Shown here: positions 43,413 to 53,975 of the stretch, one piece after another
How positions within the stretch are numbered: the stretch's first letter is position 1
Layout: every line of letters starts with the position of its first letter
DNA from: Actinomycetes bacterium
Lineage (GTDB): Bacteria > Actinomycetota > Acidimicrobiia > Acidimicrobiales > JAMCPL01
DNA length: 55,038 nucleotides
NCBI GenBank assembly: GCA_021816935.1
Contig: JAKAWR010000013.1
Span: forward strand, 1 to 55,038
Direction of reading: 5' to 3'
Notes under the pieces: generated by a model
The model's database searches: none
Told to the model about the DNA's origin: nothing
What the model saw: only the letters and a program-made list of their open reading frames with translations
Translations under genes and position numbers: made by a program

Positions 43413-44798
43413 ATGGAAACCATTCTTCCAGACAACGACGGGTCCGGCCAGAGTCGGGAGTACGTCCTGAGAATGGTGGAGGAGCGCGGTATCCGCTCCG
43501 TTCAGCTCTGGTTCACCGACGTACTCGGCACCCTCAAGGCGGTGACGATCGCGCCTGCGGAGCTCGCCGATGCGCTCGAAGACGGCATGACCTTCGATGG
43601 CTCATCAATTGACGGCTTCTCCAGGGTGCAGGAGGCCGACATGGTGGCGAACCCGGACCCCGAGACGTTCGAGATCCTCCCCTGGCGCAACGGCAGCGGC
43701 GAAGCTCTCGTCGCCAGGATTTTCTGCGACATCTCGAACACGGACGGCACTGCGTTCGAGGGAAGCCCCAGGTACGTCCTCGCTCAGGCCATGAAGAGCG
43801 CCAAGGAAGCCGGCTACACTTTCTTCGCGGCTCCCGAGATCGAATACTTCTACTTCGGTGGAAGCGAAGGCTCTTCCGGCCCGGACTACAGCGGGCCCCG
43901 CCTGCTGGACAGCCGTTCCTACTTCGACCTCGCCTCGTCCGAGCTCACGTCCGAGCTCTGCCGCCAGAGCGTCGAGGCGCTGGAGGACATGGGGATTCCC
44001 GTGGAACACACCCAGCACGAAGACGCACCGAGCCAGCACGAGATAGACCTCCGTTACACCGACGCCCTCACCATGGCGGATACGGTCATGACCGCAAGGA
44101 TGATCGTCAAGGAAGTGGCAAGGCGTCATGGCGTGTTCGCCTCGTTCATGCCGAAACCCCGCCAGGACCTCCAGGGGTCGGGGATGCATACCCACCTCTC
44201 TCTTTTCTTGGGCGATGCCAATGCCTTCTACTCGGCTGACGACCCGGTCGGCCTCTCCTCCACCGCCCGGCAGTTCGTCGCGGGGCTGATCAGCCACGCG
44301 CCGGAGATAACCGCCGTCACGAACCAATGGGTGAACTCCTACAAGCGCCTTGTGCCTGGATTCGAGGCTCCCACGCATGCCACCTGGGCGCGCAACAACC
44401 GTTCGGCTCTGGTGAGGGTGCCGCACGTCCGCCACGCCCGACCCGAGACGACCCGGATCGAATACCGGGCGACCGACTCGGGAAGCAACCCGTACCTGGC
44501 ATTCGCCATGCTGCTTGCGGCTGGTATGCAGGGCATACGGGAAGGCTACGAGCTGCCGGGCGAGACCACCGTCAATGTTTTCGAGACCGCACCGCAGGAG
44601 CTTCGCAACCAGGGAGTCGCAGGACTGCCGCAGGATCTGTCCGAAGCCATCTCCCTCATGGAGCAGTCGTCGCTTGCACGACATACCCTCGGAGAGCACG
44701 CTTTCGAATGGTTCATCAGGAACAAGAGAGAGGAATGCAGGCAGTACCGGGAGCACGTGAGCAGCTTCGAGCTGGATCGCTACCTCCACATCCTGTGA
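43413..44798 (+). CDS. glutamine synthetase type I, alpha (Gram-positive-like) form
   Basis: A 461-aa ATP-dependent glutamate-ammonia ligase. Landmarks: FTDVLGTLKAVTIAP, MTFDGSSIDGFSRVQEADM (keeping the Arg that corresponds to the feedback-sensing Arg62 of Bacillus GlnA), [64 protein letters not shown]. The adenylylation loop with its Tyr, present in the 45925-47421 paralogue, is not visible, so control is probably by feedback. Several acidic and cofactor residues deviate slightly, so a gamma-glutamyl-ligase role on another amine is possible. The ATG has GGGAGG directly upstream. It is coupled by GTGA to the GlnR-like gene. Confidence 0.88.
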   Translation: METILPDNDGSGQSREYVLRMVEERGIRSVQLWFTDVLGTLKAVTIAPAELADALEDGMTFDGSSIDGFSRVQEADMVANPDPETFEILPWRNGSGEALVARIFCDISNTDGTAFEGSPRYVLAQAMKSAKEAGYTFFAAPEIEYFYFGGSEGSSGPDYSGPRLLDSRSYFDLASSELTSELCRQSVEALEDMGIPVEHTQHEDAPSQHEIDLRYTDALTMADTVMTARMIVKEVARRHGVFASFMPKPRQDLQGSGMHTHLSLFLGDANAFYSADDPVGLSSTARQFVAGLISHAPEITAVTNQWVNSYKRLVPGFEAPTHATWARNNRSALVRVPHVRHARPETTRIEYRATDSGSNPYLAFAMLLAAGMQGIREGYELPGETTVNVFETAPQELRNQGVAGLPQDLSEAISLMEQSSLARHTLGEHAFEWFIRNKREECRQYREHVSSFELDRYLHIL

Positions 44799-45592
44799 GC
44801 AACGGGGAGGACGCTCCTGTCAGCTCGCCGGCCCGTTCGGTTCTGGCGTACCCGGCGCGGTTGCCAGAGGCCGTGCGCGAGGCGGCCGGGAGACTAGACA
44901 TCGCACTCGTCCCTGTCGCCGGTGAGGACGCCGTCTCTCCGCGTGAGCCGATCACAGGCGCTATCGTCTCGTTCGCAGATATTCCACAGCGGGCGCTCCG
45001 CTTCCTGGAGGTACTGTCGGGCGGTACCGGCGGTACCGGCGGTGCTGGCGGTACCGGCGGTACGGGTCATGAAGGCGTCGCCAGCCGTGCAGGCGCAGGC
45101 AGCCATGCGGCCATCGGCGGCGGCGCACACGCGGCACGCCCCGTTCTCGCCGTAGTGTCGGCGTCGCAGCTGCACTGGATCGGGGCTGCCAAAGGGCTTT
45201 TCAGCGACTGGTGCCTTGCCGAGGCGCGGGCCGAGGAGCTCGAGATGCGGCTGCAGATCGCGTTCCGGATAACGGAGGTAGCCGGCACGCCAGAGGACCG
45301 CCTCTCGTACGGCCCCGTAGCAATCGACCCCGCCAGCTACCGGGTGACCGTGGCGGGCGAGACGCTCGACCTTACCTTCATGGAGTACAAACTACTCGCC
45401 TTCCTGGTAGCGAATCCCGAGCGCGTATTCACGAGGGACGCCCTCTTGAGTCGGGTCTGGGGATACGACTATTACGGCGGCCCCAGAACCGTTGACGTCC
45501 ACATCCGCCGGCTCCGCTCCAAGCTCGGTGACCGCCACGCCAACTTGATCGATACCGTGCGCTCCGTCGGCTACATCCTGCGAGCCCGCTGA
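44795..45592 (+). CDS. OmpR/PhoB-type winged-helix regulator with degenerate receiver (GlnR-like)
   Basis: 265 aa. The C-terminal 95 residues are a canonical OmpR winged helix: LTFMEYKLLAFLVANPERVF, TRDALLSRVWGYDYYGGPRT, VDVHIRRLRSKLGDRHANLI and DTVRSVGYILRAR. The N-terminal half is receiver-like in size, but no phospho-acceptor Asp pocket is visible, and it is interrupted by a Gly/Thr-rich stretch of about 40 residues (GGTGGTGGAGGTGGTG). Orphan OmpR-type regulators without a working receiver, such as GlnR, control nitrogen genes in actinobacteria. Overlap with the glutamine synthetase stop (GTGA) supports that role, which is otherwise inferred. Confidence 0.87.
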   Translation: MSNGEDAPVSSPARSVLAYPARLPEAVREAAGRLDIALVPVAGEDAVSPREPITGAIVSFADIPQRALRFLEVLSGGTGGTGGAGGTGGTGHEGVASRAGAGSHAAIGGGAHAARPVLAVVSASQLHWIGAAKGLFSDWCLAEARAEELEMRLQIAFRITEVAGTPEDRLSYGPVAIDPASYRVTVAGETLDLTFMEYKLLAFLVANPERVFTRDALLSRVWGYDYYGGPRTVDVHIRRLRSKLGDRHANLIDTVRSVGYILRAR

Positions 45593-45924
45593 GGCTCCAT
45601 GCCAGGACGATCGTCTCGCTCCCAACCTGAGCCCGGCGACAGCCAGCGTTGGACAGGCCGCTGTTGCGTCATGCCAGCCGTTACCGCACGCCCCACCTTG
45701 CTTAGGGCCCGTGTCATAATTAATTGAGCGATCCCGACGGCCAGATGACGCCCCTGGCTGTGTCCTCGTCCTCGATGTACTCCCTGGTACATCTGTGTCC
45801 TCGTCCTTGCCAGATGACGCCCCTGACTCGCCGGATATCATCCCACTAATTATGACACGGGCCCTTACCTTGCGGCATACCCGCGCGCTTGGCGGCGATC
45901 CCGGAATGGGCGCCGCGAGCAATC
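45593..45924. other. intergenic region carrying an IS5-like MITE
   Basis: This 332-bp gap separates two convergent genes, the GlnR-like regulator and the beta-type glutamine synthetase. Apart from the MITE at 45705-45864 nothing else is recognised. Confidence 0.6.
45705..45864. mobile_element. 160-bp MITE with 18-bp perfect TIRs and TTA flanks
   Basis: GGGCCCGTGTCATAATTA (45705-45722) is repeated exactly inverted at 45847-45864. TTA occurs at both borders (45702-45704 and 45865-45867), as expected for a 3-bp TNA target duplication of IS5-type (IS1031 group) elements. There is no transposase. Inside, GCCAGATGACGCCCCTG is present twice (45740-45756, 45809-45825), and a hairpin with arms GATGTAC/GTACATC lies at the centre. 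The family assignment is by end sequence and target type, by eye only. Confidence 0.8.
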
Positions 45925-47421
45925 CTACACGTCGTAGTAGAGGTGGAACTCCCATGGATGCGGCCGGAGACGCAGCTCGTCCACCTCGTTGATCCGCTTG
46001 TAGCTGATCCACTCCTCGAGGAGGTCGTCGGTGAATACGCCACCCTCTTTCAGATAGGCGTTGTCGCTCTCCAGTGCGTCGAGTGCCTCGTCAAGGGAGC
46101 CCGGAACCTGGGGAATACCCGCCATCTGCTCGGGCGACAGGCCGTAGACATCGACGTCGAGGGGGTCGCCCGGGTCGATCTTGTTGCGGATGCCGTCGAG
46201 CCCCGCCATTAGCATCGCCGGAAAAGCCAGGTAGGGATTGGCCGACGGGTCCGGACACCTGAACTCCACCCGCTTCGCCTTCGGGGAGGAGGAATACATC
46301 GGTATGCGGCAGGCGGCCGACCTGTTGCGCTGAGAGTAGACCAGGTTTACGGGTGCCTCGAATCCCGGGACCAGCCGCTTGTACGAGTTGGTCGTCGGCG
46401 CGGCGAAAGCGAGGATCGAGGGGGCGTGCTTCAAGAGCCCGCCGATGTAGTGAAGCGCCATCTCCGAGATGCCGGCGTACCCGTCGGCGTCGGCGAACAG
46501 CGGCACGCCGTCTTTCCACAGCGACTGGTGGACGTGCATACCCGATCCGTTGTCCTGGAAGAGCGGCTTGGGCATGAATGTCGCGCTGAGACCTTCCCGC
46601 CACGCCACCGACTTGACGACGTACTTGTAGAGCTGCAGGTTGTCCGCCATCTGGAGAAGCGGCGAGAAGCGCATGTCGATCTCGGCCTGGCCTGCGGTGG
46701 CCACCTCGTGGTGCTGGACCTCGATGTCGATGCCCAGGCTCTCCATTACGAGGATCATCTCGGAGCGAAGATCCTGGTAGTGGTCGGTCGGAGGCACGGG
46801 GAAGTAACCTTCCTTGTGGCGGGGCTTGTAACCGAGGTTGGGACCCTCGTCCCTGGCGGAGTTCCAGATGCCCTCCTCGGAGTCGACCGCGTAAGAGGAG
46901 CTGTGCGCGTCCTGATGGTAGCGCACGTCCGAGAAGACGAAGAACTCTGCTTCGGGCCCGAAAAAGGCGGTGTCGGCGATCCCCGACTCCCTCACGTACC
47001 TCTCCGCCTTGGTTGCCACGTAGCGCGGGTCCCTGGAGTAGAACTCGCCCGTGATCGGGTCCTTGATGAAGCAGTTCACGTTCAGGGTGCGATGGCGCCG
47101 GAACGGATCAATCACACAGGTATTGGGATCGGGAAGGAGCAGCATGTCCGACTCCTCGATCGACTGAAAACCCCTGATCGAAGAGCCATCGAAACCGAAG
47201 CCACCCTCCATCGGCCCGCTGGCGCCGGGCTCGAAGCTGGCCTCGGCCCGCCCCACCGGATCGTAGCCAAGCCCCTCGACGAAGGAGTCCGCGGTCAGCT
47301 CGTGCGCGGGCATCGAGAAGTGCTGCGTGCTCCCGACGAGATCGCAGAACCTGAGATCCACGATCTCTATACCTGCATCCGAGATGAGCCGGAGCACATC
47401 CTCAGGTGTCCTCTTTTCCAT
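45925..47421 (-). CDS. glnA: glutamine synthetase type I, beta form
   Basis: The main assimilatory glutamine synthetase, 498 aa, with [80 protein letters not shown] and [17 protein letters not shown]. The adenylylation loop is present as DVYGLSPEQ, with Tyr at about residue 426, so activity can be switched by a GlnE-type adenylyltransferase (not in the window). AAAGGAG stands just before the ATG. It lies on the same strand as amtB-glnB, 147 bp downstream of glnB. Confidence 0.97.
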   Translation of the reverse strand: MEKRTPEDVLRLISDAGIEIVDLRFCDLVGSTQHFSMPAHELTADSFVEGLGYDPVGRAEASFEPGASGPMEGGFGFDGSSIRGFQSIEESDMLLLPDPNTCVIDPFRRHRTLNVNCFIKDPITGEFYSRDPRYVATKAERYVRESGIADTAFFGPEAEFFVFSDVRYHQDAHSSSYAVDSEEGIWNSARDEGPNLGYKPRHKEGYFPVPPTDHYQDLRSEMILVMESLGIDIEVQHHEVATAGQAEIDMRFSPLLQMADNLQLYKYVVKSVAWREGLSATFMPKPLFQDNGSGMHVHQSLWKDGVPLFADADGYAGISEMALHYIGGLLKHAPSILAFAAPTTNSYKRLVPGFEAPVNLVYSQRNRSAACRIPMYSSSPKAKRVEFRCPDPSANPYLAFPAMLMAGLDGIRNKIDPGDPLDVDVYGLSPEQMAGIPQVPGSLDEALDALESDNAYLKEGGVFTDDLLEEWISYKRINEVDELRLRPHPWEFHLYYDV

Positions 47422-47568
47422 CAGCTCTCCTTTCGAGCATCAATCCTCGCGGCCGCCGCCAATCGCCCCCGGCGCCCGCACCCGGGTACCACAATCACGT
47501 CCGGCCCTCAGCCCTGCCAGCGGCCCGGCCAGCCGCTGACCACCTACCCGGCCGCCTAGTGTACCTAA

Positions 47569-49253
<1,685 letters not shown>

Positions 49254-49590
49254 GCTCCGATATCTCCTTCCTGTTCTGTCGCTGGATGGCAAGCGCCGAG
49301 ACTTCTCGGGAGAACTTCCCGGCCCAACCGTTTGCCAACCTGTCCGCAATTGAACAGGTCGCGTGTTGCGGCCGGGCTTCCTCCCCATGAAGAGCTTGTT
49401 TCGTGCGGCACTACGCCGGATCAACCCGTCCCGCCCCCCGGATCGACGACCCGGCATCAACGCCCGGGCCTTGGCGGTGCACCCCTTGGCGGCTAGGCTG
49501 GTGACAACGCCGCCGCACCCATCGCGCCCCGGGTGTGGCCGCACATCTGGGAAAGGGAAGGTAAGTGCTACAGAGAGTGATGGAAACGGC
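49254..49590. other. divergent promoter region between amtB and the acyl-CoA carboxylase gene
   Basis: 337 bp without a gene. It contains an imperfect operator-like inverted repeat, ACCTGT-N10-ACAGGT, at about 49339-49360. No convincing -10/-35 pair could be fixed by eye on either strand. Confidence 0.4.
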
Positions 49591-51417
49591 ATGCTGAAGA
49601 AAGTGCTCGTCGCCAACCGCGGAGAGATCGCCGTAAGGGTGATCCGGACCTGCCGGGAGATGGGCATCGCATCGGTCGCGCTCTACTCCGATGTGGATCG
49701 TAACGCGATGCACGTGCGCATGGCAGATGAGGCCTACGCAATCGGTGGATCAACCCCCGCCGAGAGCTACCTGAACGTCGACGCCATACTGGACGTGCTC
49801 AAGAGGACCGAGACGGACTGCGTCCATCCCGGATACGGCTTTCTCGCCGAGAACGCCGGCTTCGCCCGAGCCGTCGTCGGTACAGGCGCTGTCTTCGTAG
49901 GCCCCCCGCCGGAGGCGATCGAGACCATGGGCGACAAGATCAGCTCCCGAATAGCCGCCGAGTCGGCAGGTGTCGCCGGGGTCCCGGGCACCACCGAGGC
50001 CATCACGGACCCGTCCGAGGTTGTCTCCTTCGGCGAAGCGACGGGCTGGCCCATCGCTATCAAGGCTGCGTTCGGCGGTGGCGGCCGGGGTATGAAGGTG
50101 GTCGCGTCGGCAGCGGACGTGGTCGCAGCGCTCGAATCCGCCCGCAGGGAGGCGGCAGCGTATTTCGGACGCGACGAGGTATACATGGAGAAGTACCTCT
50201 CCTGGCCACGCCACATCGAGATGCAGGTGATGGCAGACAACCACGGTAACGCTGTCTGGCTCGGCGAGAGGGACTGCTCGACACAGCGCCGCCACCAGAA
50301 GCTCATCGAGGAGAGCCCGGCTCCGGGCTTCAGCGAGGATCTTCGCCAGGCCATGGGCGAGGCTGCGGTCAAGGTGACTTTGGCGTGTGGCTACGCCAAC
50401 GCCGGAACCGTCGAGTTCCTCTACCAGGACGGCGAGTTCTACTTCCTGGAGATGAACACCAGGCTTCAGGTCGAGCATCCGGTCACCGAGATGCTGACAG
50501 GGCTCGACCTCGTCAGGCTTCAGATGCTCGTGGCCTCCGGCGAGTCGCTGCCCGTATCGCAGCAGGATATCGTGCGCCGCGGCCACGCAATCGAGGCGAG
50601 GATCAATGCGGAGGACCCGGCGGAAGGGCGCTTCGTGCCGAGCCCCGGGCGCATCACCGTGCTGAACGCCCCCGGAGGACCCTGGGCACGGCTGGACGCG
50701 GGCTACGAAGCCGGCGATGAGCTGAGTCAGTACTACGACAACCTCATAGCCAAACTGATCGTATGGGCGCCGCATAGGGACGAGGCGATCGCCCGGCTCC
50801 GGCGTGCTCTGGCCGAGACGAGGATCGCCGGAGTGGCGACCACGATCCCGGCAGAGCTGGCAATACTGTCGCACGGAGATTTTCAAGAGGGCATCCACTC
50901 GACGAGGTGGCTGGAGGAACGGGTGGACCTGAGCGCGGCGGCTTTGGCGGCCGCAAGCGAGGGGGCAGCGGGGCGGTCCGGCGCTGCGCTGGCCGCACCG
51001 GTCGATCCCGCCGAGCGCCCTGGCGAGCGCCCTGGCGGAGACCGGGGAGAGCTCCTCGACACGACCGTCACTGCCGAGCTCGACGGGCGCCGCTACCAGG
51101 TGCGGCTGTGGCTCCCCCTCCCCGGTAACAGCCGGTCGTCACGACTCCCTGCCCGTGTTGTTCGCAGGAGGTCGCCGTCCTCCACCGTCGGGGCGCATTC
51201 GGGTGGCGGCAATGTCCTCATCCCGATGCAGGGGACCATCGTAAAGGTCCTCGTCGCAGCTGGCGATACCGTCGAGGCAGGCCAGGCGGTCTGCGTCCTC
51301 GAGGCAATGAAGATGGAGAACTCCCTGGAGGCCGGGCGCGGCGGCACCGTGAAGACGGTCAACGTGTCGGAGGGCGACTCCGTCTCGGCAGGCGACGTCG
51401 CCGTGGTGATCGAGTGA
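49591..51417 (+). CDS. acetyl/propionyl-CoA carboxylase alpha subunit (biotin carboxylase + BCCP)
   Basis: A 608-aa fusion. Biotin carboxylase (1-450): KKVLVANRGEIAVRVIRTCR, VHPGYGFLAENAGFARAV, ATP-grasp loop FGGGGRGMKVV, GERDCSTQRRHQKLIEESPA, FLEMNTRLQVEHPVTEMLTG with catalytic Arg. A variable linker of about 90 residues rich in Ala/Gly/Arg follows. The C-terminal biotinyl domain has VLEAMKMENSLEAG with the biotinylated Lys at about 574. It carboxylates biotin for transfer to an acyl-CoA by a beta subunit encoded elsewhere. ATG 49591 is chosen because the conserved domain starts there, with GGA eight nt upstream. Its stop begins a ladder of overlapping stop/start repeats. Confidence 0.95.
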   Translation: MLKKVLVANRGEIAVRVIRTCREMGIASVALYSDVDRNAMHVRMADEAYAIGGSTPAESYLNVDAILDVLKRTETDCVHPGYGFLAENAGFARAVVGTGAVFVGPPPEAIETMGDKISSRIAAESAGVAGVPGTTEAITDPSEVVSFGEATGWPIAIKAAFGGGGRGMKVVASAADVVAALESARREAAAYFGRDEVYMEKYLSWPRHIEMQVMADNHGNAVWLGERDCSTQRRHQKLIEESPAPGFSEDLRQAMGEAAVKVTLACGYANAGTVEFLYQDGEFYFLEMNTRLQVEHPVTEMLTGLDLVRLQMLVASGESLPVSQQDIVRRGHAIEARINAEDPAEGRFVPSPGRITVLNAPGGPWARLDAGYEAGDELSQYYDNLIAKLIVWAPHRDEAIARLRRALAETRIAGVATTIPAELAILSHGDFQEGIHSTRWLEERVDLSAAALAAASEGAAGRSGAALAAPVDPAERPGERPGGDRGELLDTTVTAELDGRRYQVRLWLPLPGNSRSSRLPARVVRRRSPSSTVGAHSGGGNVLIPMQGTIVKVLVAAGDTVEAGQAVCVLEAMKMENSLEAGRGGTVKTVNVSEGDSVSAGDVAVVIE

Positions 51418-51504
51418 GCATCCGCAAGTGAGCCCTCACAAGTGAACGCCCGCAAGTGAGCACCTCCCGATGAGCCCCCCGAAAGTGAGCCCCTCCTGAT
51501 GAGC
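51414..51504 (+). repeat. 14-bp tandem array of overlapping stop/start codons
   Basis: RTGARC occurs at 51414, 51428, 51442, 51456, 51470, 51485 and 51499, spaced 14, 14, 14, 14, 15 and 14 nt. The first GTGA contains the stop of the carboxylase gene. Starting from each GTG/ATG gives a five-codon peptide ending exactly at a TGA that overlaps the next start (VSIRK, VSPHK, VNARK, VSTSR). From 51470 the frame reads MSPPKVSPS and ends in TGATG, the start of the 143-aa gene at 51499. Confidence 0.9.
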
Positions 51505-51930
51505 CCTTGGGGCAATACCCGGAAATCGGCAAAGGCCCTGGAGTACCGGTCGCCGCCGGGAACATCGGGAGACGGAGCCGGAGCCGGCCACCAGGCCGGC
51601 ACGATGGCATCGCATCCCTACTCCGGTGCTACGCACGGGAAGGCCGGTGCCACTCGCGGTCGCTCAGTTCGCAGCGTCCGGCGCTCGGGCCTCAAGTCCG
51701 GTAACACCAACCCCGCCCAGAACTACGCCCACTCTGTCTACTGGTACAAAGACGGCCTCCAGGGAAGGGCCGACCGCATCCCCGAGTCCGCCCGCTACCT
51801 GCCCGGCTACGCAAACCCACAGCCGAAGCGTCGCCACCCCGAGCTGTACAAGTGGACAAGACCAATCGGCAAGCTCCTCGTACTGGCCCTCCGGATCCTC
51901 GGCTACCTTGTGCCCTGGTGGGACTGGTGA
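51499..51930 (+). CDS. small basic protein of unknown function
   Basis: 143 aa, not recognised. The N-terminal 65 residues are basic and Ser/Gly-rich. The rest is more structured: NPAQNYAHSVYWYKDGLQGR, ESARYLPGYANPQPKRRHPE and a hydrophobic C-terminal helix KLLVLALRILGYLVPWWDW that could be membrane-associated. There is no Shine-Dalgarno. Its ATG overlaps the stop of the last unit of the stop/start ladder that begins at the carboxylase stop, so it is probably translated by coupling. It could be a small accessory protein of the carboxylase or unrelated. Coding status is supported by aromatic-rich composition unlike the neighbouring non-coding DNA. Confidence 0.6.
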   Translation: MSPWGNTRKSAKALEYRSPPGTSGDGAGAGHQAGTMASHPYSGATHGKAGATRGRSVRSVRRSGLKSGNTNPAQNYAHSVYWYKDGLQGRADRIPESARYLPGYANPQPKRRHPELYKWTRPIGKLLVLALRILGYLVPWWDW

Positions 51931-52180
51931 GCTGTACGCACCTCAATGGACGCCAAAGTGTCGCCCGATACGCCACGGTCGACCGGTGGCAGTGAGTTAC
52001 GTATCCCTCTGCGTGCAGTGTCCGAACAGCACCGGCTGCTTCCGCTCGGCGGTGACGTAGCCAACATGACCCCGGACAATCCCCCTGCTGGCTGCCCGGC
52101 AAGCACCGACCGCTACCCGGCTGTAGGAGCACCGTGGCTTCTCTAACGGCTGACGCTACCAATTCACCGGGGCCGTTCTG

Positions 52181-53473
52181 ATGGAGATCGGCCCGCTGAA
52201 GGAAGAAATCAAGCAGGCAATTGACGAGGCGATGCCGCGCCTCGCCGCGCTGAGCGCCTACATCCACTCCCACCCCGAGATCGGTTTCGAAGAACACCTG
52301 TCATCGGCCGCCGTGGCAAGCGCCCTGGAGGAGGGTGGGTTCACGGTGCGGCACGGGGCTTTCGGCTTGGCAACGGCAGTTGACGCATCCATCGGCAACG
52401 GCCCGGTCAAGGTGGCCTTCTGCGCCGAGTACGACGCGCTGCCAGGCGTGGGACACGCTTGCGGCCACAACTTGATCGCGTCCATCGCCGTCGGTGCCGG
52501 CCTCGGGCTGGCACCGTTCGCCGGCGAGCTGGGACTCACGGTGCGGGTTCTCGGCACGCCGGCGGAGGAGGGAGGCGGAGGCAAGATCCTCATGCTCGAT
52601 AGAGGGGCGTTTTCCGGCCTAGATGCAGCGATGATGGCCCACCCCTGGCCCGAGGACCGGGCGACGTGCAGGTGCCTTGCCGTTGACCACATCCGCTACT
52701 GCTTCAAGGGGCGCTCCGCTCATGCGTCGGCATCCCCCGATACCGGGATCAACGCCGCGGATGCCCTCGTCGTCGCCCAGGTGGCGATCGGCCTGCTCCG
52801 CCAGCAACTTCCCGCCGGTGTCCAGGTCCATGGCATCGTCGAGAAAGGCGGGGACGCAGCCAACATCATCCCGTCCGAGACCGTTGCGCGATACATGGTG
52901 CGAGCTGGTGACACAGGGAAGCTGGCCGAGATCGAGCGGCGCGTCGACAGGTGCTTCGAAGCCGGGGCACTCGCCACCGGTGCCACACTTACCAAGGAGT
53001 TGCTCTCGCCAACCTATGCCGACATGCGCCCCGATCCGGAGCTCCTCACACTCTGGGACGCCAATGCCACCCTCCTCGGCCGGGGCGGGACAGCTTCGCC
53101 CGGGGGGATCTCCGCTGGCTCGCCCGGCAGCGACGCCGGCTTGCCCGGGAGGGTCTCGCACTCCGTGGGAGACCCTGGCAAAGTGCCCGGGGAGCCCTCG
53201 CACTCGACCACGGGCCGCTCCTCTATCGAGTCGCCGTCGCTCTCGACCGACATGGCCAACGTCTCACACGCCGTGCCTTCCATCCATCCCCTCATAGCCA
53301 TAGAAGCCCACGGTGCGGGAAACCACGAGCCGGCGTTCGCCGAAGCCTGCATCGAGCCTGTGAACAATGCAGCCATCCGCGACGGCGCCATCGCTCTCGC
53401 ATGGACCGCTGCCGACCTCGCCGCCTCGCGCCTCGCCGACCGCGTTGGAACCTCCCCGGCAAGGTTTGGCTGA
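52181..53473 (+). CDS. M20-family amidohydrolase/peptidase (M20D, AbgB-like)
   Basis: 430 aa. Metal-binding motifs of the family are all present: HSHPEIGFEEHLS near residue 30, YDALPGVGHACGHN (Cys and His), GTPAEEGGGGK (Glu), MAHPWPED (His), GRSAHASASPDTG and the final His in GAGNHEPAF. Such enzymes cleave amide bonds of N-acyl amino acids or aminobenzoyl-glutamate. An insertion of about 50 residues rich in Ser, Gly and Pro (about 305-355; GGISAGSPGSDAGLPG and onward) interrupts the region before the last His. No clear Shine-Dalgarno precedes the ATG. Confidence 0.92.
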   Translation: MEIGPLKEEIKQAIDEAMPRLAALSAYIHSHPEIGFEEHLSSAAVASALEEGGFTVRHGAFGLATAVDASIGNGPVKVAFCAEYDALPGVGHACGHNLIASIAVGAGLGLAPFAGELGLTVRVLGTPAEEGGGGKILMLDRGAFSGLDAAMMAHPWPEDRATCRCLAVDHIRYCFKGRSAHASASPDTGINAADALVVAQVAIGLLRQQLPAGVQVHGIVEKGGDAANIIPSETVARYMVRAGDTGKLAEIERRVDRCFEAGALATGATLTKELLSPTYADMRPDPELLTLWDANATLLGRGGTASPGGISAGSPGSDAGLPGRVSHSVGDPGKVPGEPSHSTTGRSSIESPSLSTDMANVSHAVPSIHPLIAIEAHGAGNHEPAFAEACIEPVNNAAIRDGAIALAWTAADLAASRLADRVGTSPARFG

Positions 53474-53975
53474 TTTCGACGAGCGCTATCGAAAAGTGAC
53501 CCACTTCTCCCCGGGTTCGCAATGACCTGGGCGTCGGTCGCGATGGCAAGGTTGGGTTGCCGGAGTTGAGTCTTACAATGGCAAGTGTTGCGGTAATCGC
53601 GCCCGTCCCGTAGTTCACAACCGGGCTGGAAGCGGTGTTAGGTGCCGCCGACGCTCGAAGTCGGCACTACTGTCACCGGGACGAGAGCGAAGTCAGAAAC
53701 ACGTCATTTCTCCTTTCGCTCGTGGTTGCTGATTACCAGTCAGTGGGATGTCCCGAGTGAGCCGTAGTATTGAGCAGTGCCGTTTGTATATAGCCCGCCA
53801 AAGGCATCTGCTCCCCAAGAACCGTTGGCGCTTACCTGGAACTTGGAGGAAACTATGTGCTCAGGTGGGGCGCTGGGATGACTTACCTGGTGGAGCTGGG
53901 TAGCGTCAGAAGGCATAGGAGTTGCCTATGTTGTCCGTGAGCCAGTAACCATGTGTCCCCTCACTATTCACACGA
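53474..53975. other. 502-bp intergenic region of lower GC, nothing firmly recognised
   Basis: It separates two convergent genes. Base composition drops compared with the rest of the window. A stretch near 53490-53535 (minus-strand GGGTCACTTTTCGATAGCGC) looks like a possible end fragment of an insertion sequence, but no open transposase frame or inverted repeat could be shown. Confidence 0.35.

Noticed and set aside
45020..45065. Candidate CRISPR-like or minisatellite array (GGTACCGGC units)
   Set aside because: It is in-frame coding sequence for Gly-Thr-Gly residues in the GlnR-like regulator, with no spacers. No CRISPR array was seen anywhere in the window.
53490..53535. Possible insertion-sequence remnant
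   Set aside because: Only a short resemblance by eye. No inverted repeat, target duplication or transposase frame could be shown.
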